Part shown: piece by piece, positions 33,261-45,284 of the stretch
Layout: every line of letters begins with the position of its first letter
Numbering within the stretch: the stretch's first letter is position 1
From: Ciona savignyi
Taxonomy: Eukaryota > Chordata > Ascidiacea > Phlebobranchia > Cionidae
Direction of reading: 5' to 3'
NCBI GenBank assembly: GCA_000149265.1
Contig: CH000178.1
Coordinates: 12,812-76,811 of the forward strand
Length of the DNA stretch: 64,000 nucleotides
Program-made: the position numbers and the translations under genes
The notes under the pieces: model-generated
Told to the model about the DNA's origin: nothing
Databases searched by the model: none
What the model saw: only the letters and a program-made list of their open reading frames with translations

Positions 33261-33891
33261 GGGGATAGGATTTACTAATAACTGTTTGTTCTATCAAATA
33301 AAGTGCTTAATGGCAAGACAGATATCCTGACAAACGCGTTTAATACTAGTGTTGTTACTACTGCCCATATCTGCAGTTGTCATATTCGGTGAAGAAATAC
33401 ATCATTATATTCTACGTTTTCTGTTATAACCTGGGCACCGAATGACCATTGAAATTGGCAGATATAACCGCATGGATATAAAGCTTTTTATTCGATAGAA
33501 CGCAAACCTGAAGAGCAGCGTACAATCACTGCCAGCCGTTGATATTTAAAGCAGTATAGTAAGATACTGCTATAGAACAATATTTCTGGGCCGTATAACA
33601 GACGCACCTTTTACTTTGTACGAGTAATTCGAGAAAAGATCAGGAATTTCTTGCTCCCAACTACCGATTCGCTCGACGTATTTCCTTCTTTGATTGAGAC
33701 AAGGCAAGTGGATAAATTTAAAAAACAAATAATTTTCTGAAAATCTATAAAAATAAAATAAAAATCAACCTCGTGATAACCACCGTGTTACAAAATAATA
33801 TTACGCACCGTGTTTAAAATCAAACTTATGTCTTACTTAGATTGTTGATTATGTGCATTGTTAGCCTCCTGTGAAACACCACCATTTGTAA

Positions 33892-34136
33892 TGTTACACT
33901 TTTGGGCAGGGTCTCGATAACCTGTAGTCAGCAGTTTCCTCAGTATATATAAAATGCTTGTATTCACGTAAGCAGCATAAAATCACAAGTCAACCAAAAC
34001 ACAATGCAGTGGTCACATATAAAAGCAAATGGGCGGTAAAGTCTAACGGTTTAAGCGGGAAGTATACAGATAAGGCGACAGGTAATTACTAATCAACGTA
34101 CGCACCGAAATCACGCATCAAGATAACATTGTAACA
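33892..34136 (-). repeat. 3' LTR of gypsy-type element
   Basis: 245 bp, TG...CA ends. It differs from the other LTR by very few bases (for example TATATATAAAATG versus TATTTATAAAATG), so the insertion is young compared with the rest of the window. Confidence 0.93.
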
Positions 34137-34438
34137 CTCTCCCCCCTCTTAAAATATTGTGTCTCCAGACACAATCCAATTATTCGACGATAAAACAAAA
34201 AACAACAACAAAAGTGTATTTAAAACAAAAAAAAATTAATTGCAACCGTAAAATATCTAAAACAAAACAACAAAAAGCATAATTTCAAAACTTCATTATA
34301 AACAAAACAAAACCATGTGAGTATTGAATGATACTTCAAATACTGAACGCAGTGTTAAAAACAGTGAAAAAAATACGTGCTAAAAATAAGTGCAGAAGTG
34401 AAAAAGAAGTAATTACACAATACAAACATGAATAGTGC

Positions 34439-35608
34439 TCATCGTCGCTCAACGTCCGGAAAATACGTCGATCTTTGCCTTGCGCGTTGAGGTCGCTCTT
34501 TCGTGTTTACGGTTTGTGAGGGGGTGTTTTGTGCGTATTGGCATACATATGCTCCTGCTGGCATATTATTCATTAAATGTTTGTCGCTTCCTTCCGCTTC
34601 GATTTCTTCTCTGGTAAAGTCACCATGACTTTTCTTCAGTCGGTTAAAATGAACAGTTTGTATTTTGCCATGTTTGTCCATAATTTCGTAGTTGCCACCT
34701 CCCGTGTCTACCAGAGGGGATACTGGTGTACCACCCACATTAATACACGCATACCTGTGATGCTCGTTGAATACGTTATTCAATCGGTGGGTTGCATTAT
34801 TCCTGTCGGGGCGCATAGGTGGCATGTTGTGGTTATTTCTCTGGTTCAAGTTAACACGACAGTAACGACTAATATGACCAGGTCTTCCGCAGCGGTAACA
34901 TGATCTTACAGTTTCATTTCGCTGGCCAAATCGTTGTTGAGCAAACTGTTCCCCCTGATCAGTTTGATTTCTGGATATTTTTACGTGCCGAAGATCTTTT
35001 TGTAACTCTTTAATCATCATTTTTAGTTGATCAATCTCGTCGCTTTTGATCGCAGGTCGCTCGTCTCGCAACGCAGACACTGTGGGCTGTGGTTGGAAAA
35101 TGCCCTCGGAGGAAAGCAGGGCCTTGGCGACATCCAAAAACTTTGGAGTTGCCGGTCCGGGATGTTCACGCAAAATTCTTTCTGCTTGTGGTCGATTTTT
35201 AAGACCATTTAAAAATACATAAAACATTACTTCGTTTTGTGTCGTCATATCTGTTTCGTTTGGATAGGCCATTTTTCCCAGGTTTAAAATCTCTGTTATA
35301 AAACGTCGGTTGGATTCACCGGTGGCTTGTGTGCGTTGAAAGAGTTTCTGCCGAGCATTTCTTGTTCTTTCTGTCGAGCACGTGACAGCGGTTGCTCGCT
35401 CTTTTAATTGGTCGTATGTGCATTTGTACAATGGTGCTTCGGTATCTTCCATTTCAAACTTTGTTTCGTCCGGGAGGCTGGACAAAAAAACATATCGTCT
35501 CGCTGCTTCGGTGACATCAACACTATTACAGAAGCCTTCAAACGACCATAAAAATGAAATAAAATCCTCTCCCAATACGTATTTCGGCGGTGGGTAAACA
35601 AAATTCAT
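34439..35608 (-). pseudogene. Gag with start of protease fused to integrase C-terminus
   Basis: The ATG at 35608 suits as start; the frame is open for about 389 codons without a break. The capsid-like N-terminal part (about residues 1-190) has the retrotransposon Gag pattern (F-x7-E...RRFI-TEILNLGKMAY). The CCHC knuckle CYRCGRPGHISRYC is at about 237-250. A retropepsin active-site motif PLVDTG ends at about 303, and the frame passes at once into NYEIMDKHGK and VHFNRLK, the C-terminal module of gypsy integrases. The missing middle of pol (more than 2 kb in relatives) was therefore removed in frame. The Gag part may still be functional and could form particles using enzymes supplied by a full element. 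This is inference. Confidence 0.85.
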
Positions 35609-35677
35609 CTTCCAGATAAAACACCAATAAAAAATAAAACTTCTCTGCTGCACTACAGGTCCTCTGTGGTCTCCAGT

Positions 35678-35922
35678 TGTTACACTTTTGGGCAGGGTCT
35701 CGATAACCTGTAGTCAGCAGTTTCCTCAGTATTTATAAAATGCTTGTATTCACGTAAGCAGCATAAAATCACAAGTCAACCAAAACACAATGCAGTGGTC
35801 ACATATAAAAGCAAATGGGCGGTAAAGTCTAACGGTTTAAGCGGGAAGTATACAGATAAGGCGACAGGTAATTACTAATCAACGTACGCACCGAAATCAC
35901 GCATCAAGATAACATTGTAACA
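35678..35922 (-). repeat. 5' LTR of gypsy-type element
   Basis: 245 bp. In coding orientation it carries a CCGTTAGAC motif and ATATGTGACCACTG, and ends AAAAGTGTAACA, directly before the primer-binding site. It should hold the element's promoter. Confidence 0.93.
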
Positions 35923-36149
35923 GTAACACATATAAAATGTAAGTTTATATTTTTATGTGAGCAAGGTTACTGAGCTCTACACCTAGCTATATAACATTGC
36001 GGTTTGTTTTAACCCGATTGTCGCCGTTTTGGTTACGCAAGCATAAACTAATGAGTTCCTCTGTTACCAAAGCAAACTTTTTCTTCATACGCATTTTTAA
36101 CAAAATTGTTCAATTTTTTTGGTATTTAAAAACTATATAATAAATAAAA

Positions 36150-36660
36150 CTATAAAATATTTTAAACAGACTAACATTCCACCAAATATAATACAAGTTA
36201 AAACATCTTGTTAAGTGCTATGCTGAAACAAAGCTATATTTCATAAAAAAACAGATTTACTGCTCCGTGAAAATTACCTTTAGCCTATTATCAAATATTT
36301 TAGGTTAGTTATATCATGTAATCTAACAAATTCTAAAGTTTAAATACTATTTGACGATCCTTCCTAGAAATGACGGGGCGACATGGCGCATCCGCCACAA
36401 TCATGATTATGTTACAAATTTCAATTTTTAGGTTATTTCCAAAAGTAATTTTTTACTTTCTTTGATTGCTATATATAACATTGGCAAAGGGACTAACATT
36501 CCAACTAATCCGATCAAAATCTGCACATTTGGTCAAGCGCTATGATTGAAAAATGTAAAATCCATAAAAATTTTCGATTTAGTTTTTAACGACACAGAAG
36601 AATCCCTGGCATTTCACTGATAACTGTTTCTTCCAATCTAGACCATGTATTGTAATATGC
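36150..36660 (+). repeat. Two ~320-bp units related to the hAT satellite
   Basis: ACTAACATTCCACCAAATAT (36170) and ACTAACATTCCAACTAATCC (about 36492) begin successive units. Shared landmarks with the 14.9-18 kb arrays are AAGTGCTATGC or AAGCGCTATG, GACGGGGCGACATGGCGCAT, CACAATCATGATT, TTTTTAGGTTATTTCC and TCTAGACCATGT. The same pair is in copy B at 52970-53480. Confidence 0.85.
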
Positions 36661-38529
36661 ATTGACGAAATGTATTCTAACAAACGTTAAAGTTTCATGG
36701 CGGTTTAATTCCCGGAATGATATTTTAGCATTATTATCTTTCTTTTTCCCGGTTGGGAGAATACAGGAGGCACTATTACACCGAAAAATTAATGACAAAT
36801 CGTATGCTATATGTATAACACTGACCACTGTCCGTGTAATATCAGATCCTCGTATTATTTATCCATCTAATACAAAACAAGTATCCTACCCCACATATTG
36901 ATGTATTGAATAAGTGGACAACATTATAATTAAACATGTTGGCAATATTGTTGTATTTGGTTATTTTCCATTTCCCTTGCCATAAACTGAAAAGGTAAAC
37001 CAAAATGGTAATAGTTATATATGGTTTAACAATATCTAGTTCTTATCATAGGAAAGGAGTAATACGGTGAAGAGGCGATAAACATTTCCTCAAATTATAG
37101 TTACTATCGTTTTGTGATAAAACAACACCTTGAAATTACATACTTACAATAAAACCATATTATCAAATCATACAGCCACAAAATAATATACAACTTCTGT
37201 TCTGATCTACATTTCTCAGCATCTGAATATGTATTATGACTTCCTCCTGTTTTAAGGAACTGACTTGCGCTGTTGACAGCTAACCTCCTTACCTTTTGCT
37301 GCTAGTTGTATCACGTGACAGTCGGTGCTGCGCAGCCCTCTCCCTCTAACACTCCTTTTTGTTCCACGCCTGATTGAATCACTATTGCCATGCTAGGCTA
37401 CATACTCCACGTAACCGGGAAGGCGTATAATTCGCAGATTTTTCCGGCAGGTGAAAGGCAATGTAAACCCCCCCCCCCCCATTAACGTCAATACTCCTAG
37501 TCATAGTCGGATAAATTCAACGATTTAAATGTGTTTTCCATATCCCATCACTTAATTAATATGCACAGACTATGGCATCAATATTATTAAGTTACCATGT
37601 ACAGTTAACAGATAACAATACAAATGCATTTCTTAAATTACGCCATCAGCGTCCATAATAACGCACACGGCGATTGGTTATTGATATTTTTATACCCGGT
37701 CAATGGGTAACAAACTACCAACTGTGGTAAAATGTACCAACTGTGGTTCGAGATAATCTTTATATAAAAACATATCATAAATATATTGTTTTAGAAACAT
37801 TATGGTTAAACACGTGGTTCACTCGAATTTCGAGTTTATTTTAGGTTTAACTTGGTTAAAAGTAAGAAAAGTTTTGTTAACGTAGTGAGTAGAAAGGTGT
37901 TTTTTAATTAAAAATAATGAGAAATACTCTGGAAATATTGTAGTTACCAAACAAAAATAACTAATGTTGTGCCTTGTAAATTGACCATGACATATTTCTT
38001 TTACAAGAAGGACCTTGATGGTATTTTCCACATAGAGGAATACTTATTTACACAGGTAGAGCTATAATGGACGAGCGATCAAACGACACAATAAAAGAAT
38101 GAATGTAGTCGACCAAATCCACCAAACAATTGGCGAGATGGAAATTAGGCCGAAGTATAATAAGGAAAAATCTTGTATTGTATTAAACGATCCTAAAAGT
38201 AACTCACGGTGAATAAAACTGTACAATAGGTGAACGAACGGGACAAAAAACAATGACACATAGGCGTACATTATCACCATCATATAATTAATACAATACA
38301 TTTGTGGTTTACACATAACAAGCGCGTATTTATTCTTCAACATTTCCCGCCAACTTAAACTAAATTGTTATGGAACATTACGTAACAAAGAATAACAATT
38401 AACGAGAAACGGCACTCGATGGCAGTGGAAATTTACTAATTTTGCTTTGTGTGTTCACTTGTCGTAAAATTAAACAACTTTGGCTCAAAGGGTAAGCGTT
38501 ACTTCCGCGGGTGAAGCAACTGGTTTCGT

Positions 38530-39205
38530 GGTAGAAGCTGCATGGCATCGAGCAATTCCTAGGAGAGAGTTGTTCATGCGGAACGACAAAATCTTTTTTC
38601 TTGTTTTTTTTGTGGCCGATACTTCTATTTTAAAACTACAGCGCCGGTTAGCTTATATGTTACCACTATCAGTAGCACGTCAAACTGTCAGGCGAAAGGT
38701 GATGGGTTCGAAACCAAAAGCTGGCTCATCGGTGGTGTGCTTGGGGTATGCACTAAGTTGACATTGCTTGAAACCAGTGGAATAATGGTACAACACTAAA
38801 ACGAGGGAAACTGCACACACTATTTGTGTGAAAACTAACTCTAACCCCAACCCTAATTTTAACCCCAACATTAAACTCAACTCTAACCCCAACCCTAATC
38901 TCCACCTGAACACTAATCCCAACCAGTCAACCACGGGGTCATTGTACATTGCACCGGTATCGATATAATACCGGTTCTTAATCTGTGAATAACAGTTTAC
39001 TAACTGCTGCCTTTATAATTATCATATCGCATATTGTTTTCCTAGATATTCTGGATATTGATCAAGGAGGTGCGGTTTGAAAATCATCTAGGGCGCTAAA
39101 CAATTTGAAAAGAGAAAATCGGCCTACAAAAAAAGAAAAAAGATTTTGTCGTTCCGCATGAAACACTCTCTCCGAGGAATTGCTCGATGCCATGCAGCTT
39201 CTACC
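38530..39205. mobile_element. Mutator-like (?) inverted-repeat element with SINE inside
   Basis: The terminal repeats of about 70 bp start GGTAGAAGCTGCATGGCATC and continue GAGCAATTCCTAGGAGAGAG, then GCGGAACGACAAAATC; the right end is the complement. Flanks are CTGGTTTCGT (38520-38529) and CTGGTTCGT (39206-39214), a 9-bp duplication with one extra T on the left. Copy B has the single CTGGTTCGT at the same place. A 9-bp TSD points to Mutator-like elements. The interior holds a family-3 SINE (about 38635-38810) and degenerate CTAACCCCAACCCTAA repeats (38828-38925). Confidence 0.85.
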
Positions 39206-39424
39206 CTGGTTCGTGGTTTGTATATGGTTGGACAAAAACATGGCGCGATGTAGTGGGAATAGTGTCGACATTGACAACATATTACCCGATAATTTTTCTA
39301 GTGGGTAATTGTGAACTTGTTAAAGCACATGACATCATTCCAATGAAACCCCGGATTAACTCGATGGACTCTGACCTTTCCCAGCACTGTATAAAGTCAC
39401 ATCAGACCTCCATGACAAGTAAAT

Positions 39425-40437
39425 AGATTTATGATTACTGTGTATCGTGATATGATTGCTGTGTACACGTGATATGATTACTGTGTAATCATGATATGAT
39501 TACTGTGTACTCGTGATATGATTAGTGTGTACTCATGATATAATTACTGTGTACTCGTGATATGATTGCTGTGTACCCGTGATATGATTAGTGTGTACTC
39601 ATGATATAATTACTGTGTACTCGTGATATGATTGCTGTGTACTCGTTATATGATTGCTGTGTACTCGTGATATGATTACTGTCTACTCGTGATATGATTA
39701 CTGTGTACTCGTGATATTATTACTGTGTACTCGTGATATTATTACTGTCTACTCGTGATATTATTACTGTGTGCTCGTGATATTATTACTGTGTACTCGT
39801 GATATTGACTACTGTGTTCTTGTTATATGATTACTTTGTACTTGTGATATGATTACTGTGTACTCGTGATATGAATACTTTGTACTCGTGATGTGATTAC
39901 TGTGTACTCGTTATATGATTACTGTGTACTCGTGATATGATTACTGTCTACTCGTGATATTATTACTGTCTACTCGTGATATGATTACTGTGTACTCGTG
40001 ATATTATTACTGTGTGCTCGTGATATTATTACTGTGTACTCGTGATATTGACTACTGTGTTCTTGTTATATGATTACTTTGTACTTGTGATATGATTACT
40101 TTGTACTCATGATATGATTGCTGTGTACTCGTGATACGATTACTGTGTACTCATGATATGATTGCTGTGTACTCGTGATATGATTACTGTGTAATCGTGA
40201 TATGATTACTGTGTACTCGTTATATGATTACTGTGTACTCATGATAGGATTACTGTGTCCTCATGTTATGATTACTGTCTACTCGTGATATGATTGCTGT
40301 GTACTCGTGATATGATTGCTGTGTACTCGTGATATGATTACTGTCTACTCGTGATATGATTATTGTGTACTCGTGATATTATTACTGTGTACTCGTGATA
40401 TTATTACTGTGTACTCGTGATATGATTACTGTGTAGT
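39425..40437. repeat. 22-bp minisatellite, about 46 copies, with higher-order pattern
   Basis: The unit GATTACTGTGTACTCGTGAT plus AT repeats for 1 kb. Variant units (TATTATTAC, TTGCTG, TCTACTC) form a pattern: an odd 23-base unit GATATTGACTACTGTGTTCT at 39801 recurs at 40044, 243 bases later, with the same neighbours. An ~11-unit segment was therefore duplicated as a block. No coding frame is conserved. Confidence 0.96.
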
Positions 40438-40794
40438 CTATATATAATATATTTCAATGTTTAACATCCTGTAATGCTTAAAGTTGTCTATAAGTCATAT
40501 GTGTTGCCATGTTGGTACTGATCTGTAATTGAATAATTTCAATCTGCTCAAACAGGCGCTGCCGATCAACGACACTACATCCGCGTATAGCAAAGATCAA
40601 CAGATAATCTCAAAAATAGTTAATGTCTATAACCGGCTGCAATTCCCCATTGCAAATGTACCAAAGCAAGTATTAATTATTTAAATACTTTGTTGACAAA
40701 CGTGCGGTACATAATGTTCTTTTTACTAAGTTCTCACTTATTCGACGTGTAACGTCTACCGTATTCCACTGTCAACCGAATACATTAATTGTAG

Positions 40795-41208
40795 ACCATG
40801 GATTCCAATCGCGAACCGTATGTACGAACATTGCTGCCATCAGCCGCGAGGAGTTTTTGCCGGGTTTGTTGGTGCGACGTTCAAGTCCTGTAGAGGAAAG
40901 GACGCTAATTTCGGCTCCCGTATCAACCAGCAATTTGCGACTTGACATTCTATCCCAAACGTAGAAAAGGCTGCTTTCTGTGCCGACCGCCGCAGCAGCT
41001 ATGGACGGTCGGCCTTGCAGTTTCCCTGAAACTCACAAGGAGGGCGACATTGACGCGCGTTGTCTCCGAAACTACGGTAAAATAAGCGTATGGCGTCAGT
41101 GTCGATTTCTCTGGCTGGTTGTGGGCGCAACCTACGGCTTTGTACTTTTAAAATTATGATGTCCACGTCCTCTTGAACTGCCAATATTATTTCACCTAAT
41201 TCGGTCAT
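40795..41208 (-). pseudogene. Gypsy-type retrotransposon protease fragment
   Basis: The minus strand reads FGDNARQCRPPCEFQGNC (the Cys-rich segment at the Gag/protease border of many gypsy elements), then, after a frame change, VGTESSLFYVWDRMSSRKLL followed by the active site VDTGAEISVL, then after another shift LLAADGSNVRTYG. At least two frame breaks are present and no LTR or RT is nearby. The right edge abuts a satellite unit at about 41200. It is a dead fragment from a family different from that at 34 kb. Confidence 0.85.
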
Positions 41209-41520
41209 AATTGGATCAGTCGTTTAAGCGCTTTGCCCAAAAGAGCTATTTTTTAGAAAAAAATACCTGTTTGGTTTTTCATCTCTCAGGGAAAGTCCCT
41301 GGGCAAATTACTCAAACTAAAAATGGGCAAATTACTTAAAACTTACACAAAATTTTAGTTTCTGCATATCTAGACCATGTGATCTAACAAATGACAAAGT
41401 TTTATTGCAATTCCATTACACTTTTAATAGGTGTCGGAGCCACAAGCCATGTATGTCACAATCATGGTTAGAGAACAAAATCTTATTTTTTAAGGTATTT
41501 TCTTAGGTATTTTTTATTTT
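41200..41520 (+). repeat. Single unit of the ~335-bp satellite family
   Basis: Contains CAGTCGTTTAAGCGCTTTGC, TCAGGGAAAGTCCCTGGGCA (palindromic block), TCTAGACCATGTGATCTAAC, TGTCACAATCATGGTTAGAG and TTTAAGGTATTTTCTTAGG, the same order as in the hAT arrays. It is an isolated copy outside a hAT element. Confidence 0.85.
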
Positions 41521-41906
41521 ATTTTAATTCCATGACAGAGACAAACGACTGTTGTTCGCGTGTCATCTGTCTTCTTTCTTTTTTATACAAGCTTTCCAGA
41601 TTTGTTCGATTCGAGAAAGTAACCGCACACCAGAATATAACAAAGGGTTGGGTTATCGAAAAGGACTTTGGTTTCTTGAAGCAAATTGCTGGCGACAGTA
41701 CTTTGGAACAAAAACAATTTAAGAATTTATTATTCTCAAAAACGGCAGGAATTAAATTTGTTGCGTAAAGTTCTGGCCACGTTTATTCAAAGAAATATTT
41801 TATTATTATATCCATTCAATAGTTAGGCCGAGGCATTTTCACTGTTACTATTGTGCAACATGATGAATGGTTTAAAGCGCGTCTTCTTCCAATTTATAAT
41901 GATTTA

Positions 41907-44392
41907 GGCCGGGTTCACACCAAAACGACAAAAACGTTTTTATCGTGTCGGACCGACGTTTTTCAAATAGAACGCATTGTCTCTTATGCGCCGATTCCCA
42001 CCAGTCCGATTTTGACGCAAACGACACGTTTTCTGTCGTACGACAAAAAAAAACATGTTTTTCAGAAATAGAACATGCGCTATTTTCTTACGACATGTTT
42101 TTTGTCGGACGAGTTTAATATCGTGAAATATCAGCATATACAATTGTTTTATTGCTAATATGCAGTACATATACTATTACTATATATATAAATGTGTTTT
42201 AAAGTAAATACAATAGTTTTAATAATATTAGAGAGTTTAGGTTGAAGTGAATATGGACTAAAGTGCATAGAAATTTGGCCAAGACAGATATATTTAGTTT
42301 AAAATCAGAAACTTAGTATGTTGTGATTAAAAAGCTTAACAAATATTGCATAACACTTGTTCAACATCTCAGGTAAGCCTGTTGTGTAGCCTAAACTGAA
42401 CAAAACCAGTACCGGTACTTAAACTCACATAAATTTCCCCGATAGAAGATAGGTACTGGTTAAATATATATTTAGTCTGTAGAATTATGGTGGATCCAAG
42501 CAAACTTCAACTACTAATTCAAGAATTGAATGTTAAGTTGGCAAAATATAAGCCTAAAATCTCCAGTTCTGCATACCGGTATATGAATTGAGTTGTACAA
42601 GAGTTAACTTGGAATATTATTTGTCAAGTTTTGCAGGAGACTGGTAAGTGTGTAAAGTGTTGCATTTATAAATAGATTATGTTCTATATATGGTTCTACT
42701 TTTTGTTTTATTGCATTGAATGGTAAAATGAAGTTTTGCATCCAAACAATTATTAGATTACCACAGGCCGTAAGTTCTCTAGCATTGATAATTGCATTAC
42801 CATAGTGAAACAAATATAATCAATCCTATAATCCTGTAGACTTATTTTTTGGTCTTGTGGATTATGTATATTAATGTTGAATAACACCGGTATACATTTG
42901 TGTTTACAGCATGACTGGACCAGTTCCAGTAATTCAAGTTCATCATCTTACAACACTGATACAGATATGGAAATATTTTGCAATAAAACAGTCTGGTAGA
43001 ATATCAATTTTACTTCTGCAAATTACTGCCGGTAACTGAAAAGTACATAACAGAGGCTACAGAACAATGAAGTGCCTCAAAATAACAGAGAAAAAAGAAA
43101 CCAGCAAATAATGCACACAAATAACCAAGGCAATGCTTTAGTTTTTAAAATGTCGTAGTAACTTTTAAATGGTTTGTGAGCATCCCGATAAACATTTTGT
43201 TTTCAAGCTACATTAGTATCACTATTTAACTAATTTATATTTCTGTATCCATTTTGTGCAGTGTAGTAAATTGTTGATGTTAATTGAGTTATTTCCATTT
43301 TAATTATCATGTTCATTGTTCTGTCTACAACACTTTCCATACTGCTTGTTTATAGAGGTGATATGAACTGTAAGCAAAAACAAATCTCAATGTTTTATTT
43401 GTACAGATAAAACTGTTGCAAATTCCCATGTGAGAATTTCCCACAGTCATTATATTAATTGCACCGGTTGCACAAGAGAACAACACATTGATCGTCACGA
43501 CAAACGTCATATAACGCGGACGCTCTGTTTTATTGCATTCGCGCCCATTATCACTTTCAGTATAAATTGCCGTGTTTTGTATTTACACATCAGTCCACCT
43601 GGGACTCACCAATAGTTCTTTTCAGAACTGACTACCATTTATTTGCTGTGAGATGGCAAAACTTATGCCCGTTCGTGTTTCCTTACCAGACCGTTGCGCG
43701 AGTCATGAATAAATGCGACTTTAACTCTTAGCGTATCCCTGATCGAGAGCCCAAATGGTAAGGAACCGACAAAACCAATACATTTACCCTCCAATGTATT
43801 TATCCGAGTTATTGTTTTTTGTTGTTGTCAAAGTGAAAAATAATGGCCCCACTTTAAATTACTATGCCACACATCGTAAGTTGGTTCTGGTATAAAACTT
43901 GGCAGAAGAACAACCAATATAAGACACCTCTAGTACAGTTTTGGCAGCCATGTAGTGTAAAAATATTAAGGTCAAGAGTGTTTGATGTTAAGGATTTAAG
44001 GTTGTAATACTGATTATATGGAAGTGTGTTTTTCTCTGTAATTGGCTTTAGTCTATAAGTAATTCAGGAAAAAGTTAGGTGGTCATACTTCAAAAATGTG
44101 ATTTTTTCAGGTTCCATTACCATGTTTAGTTTATCTAATATAGGATTTATCCAAGTTAATTGGTGTCCTATGACGATAGTACTCCGAATACCAATTAAAA
44201 TTATAATGTCTTTACCTTTATTTTCATATAAAATTCTAGTTATAAGTGTTTATCCATACTCACACAAACCGTCGGACCGAAACACGTTTTATTGGTGTGA
44301 ATCGACACAAAACAAAAAACGAAAAACACGCTTACGACAAAAACGTTTTTGTTGGACGTACGACAAAATGTCGTTCTGGTGTGAATCCAGCC
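41907..44392. mobile_element. PIF/Harbinger-type element, 2.49 kb
   Basis: The left end GGCCGGGTTCACACCAAAAC, then GACAAAAACG and the right end (complement GGCTGGATTCACACCAGAAC) are flanked by TTA on both sides (41904-41906 and 44393-44395), the Harbinger TSD. Sub-terminal regions are dense in CGACAAAAACG and CGTACGACA motifs, possible transposase sites. Inside, a plus-strand frame from ATG 42487 (MVDPSKLQLLIQELNVKLAK) has one in-frame TGA and ends in a donor-like ACTGGTAAGTG; an acceptor-like TGTTTACAGC precedes a Ser-rich frame at 42910. This may be a remnant of the Myb-like gene. No DDE nuclease is recognised. Confidence 0.88.
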
Positions 44393-45284
44393 TTAGTCAA
44401 GCAAATCGGGGGAACAATAGACGAGATGGCAATCCAGCAAAGCACAGACACGCTCAACTTAACCAGGGAAAAATAATAATAATAACGTGTGTGTGAGATA
44501 ACAAGTAACTAACAAACCAGATTTAAGAGTAAGAAGAAGTAAAATTTTATATACCTGTATGAATGGTTTTTAAATGCAATAAAACTTGTATCACAGGATC
44601 CAAAACGGAAACCACGGTGAACACAACAGTATTAAAGTTGTACAAATGATATAAATGAAATCAACATGGCCGTACAATACCGCATAATTAATTCAATACA
44701 TTAGTAGCCTACAAATAACAATCGCTTATTCAATCTTGATTATTTCCCGCCAACATTATAATAACCAGAGTGTTATATAACAATATATATTATATAACAA
44801 AGATTAACAATCAACATATAAATAACAGTGGAAAGTTACTAATTTTGCTTATTATGGCGGTGTTTTGACTACCTTTATGATCGCGAATTCTTTCCCAATA
44901 AGGACAACACAACATATATGATGTTTAATGAACAACTGTGACAATTCTAGGGTATAAGACCTGTAGTTTATGCACAATCATATACTCGTAAAACCACAGC
45001 AGGATACAGCAACTTACCAACACGTTCCAATTGCAACTGTCCAAAACGACTATGTCGTTAACACACGTATGTACGATGATAGGGCGCGGACACTTGATAA
45101 CACTAATTAGTTCACGCTAAAAAGGAAGCAAGGCGCACGGTAGTAATCACAGGCAAAACGGAGGAATTACGCTATTATACAACAACTTGTAATATAATTC
45201 CCGATAACTACCTGCTTTAGCCTAGCAATCACCTGATTTAAAATACTGCTGCTGATTTTATTGATGGGATTTTACTATTATTAA

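Larger units (their letters stand above)
33892..35922 (-). mobile_element. Ty3/gypsy-type LTR retrotransposon with internal deletion
   Basis: Two nearly identical 245-bp LTRs, each TGTTAC...TGTAACA on the plus strand, bound the element, with the 4-bp duplication GTAA on both sides (33888-33891 and 35923-35926). On the coding (minus) strand the 5' LTR is followed one base later by a possible primer-binding site starting TGGAGACCACAGAGGACC, and the purine tract AAGAGGGGGGAGAG lies just before the 3' LTR. The only gene is a gag with a fused end piece of pol. RT, RNase H and most of integrase are missing. Copy B of the block lacks the element. Confidence 0.93.
33064..39232. repeat. Duplicated block, copy A
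   Basis: From TATTAAAAAGGTTTAAACTT (33064) to GGTTTGTATATGGTTGGACA (39232) this block aligns collinearly with 49264-56800, with long identical runs separated by small changes. Landmarks include the SINE at 33110, ACTAATAACTGTTTGTTC, the two ~320-bp satellite-like units at 36150-36660, GTTGACAGCTAACCTCCTTA at 37274 and the CCCGCCAACTT stretch at 38347. Copy A alone contains the gypsy-type LTR element (33892-35922), a run of 13 C at 37468 and the Mutator-like element (38530-39205). No host gene is seen in it. Confidence 0.93.

Noticed and set aside
39425..40437. CRISPR-like array
   Set aside because: The 22-bp units are contiguous without unique spacers and the DNA is animal; a minisatellite.
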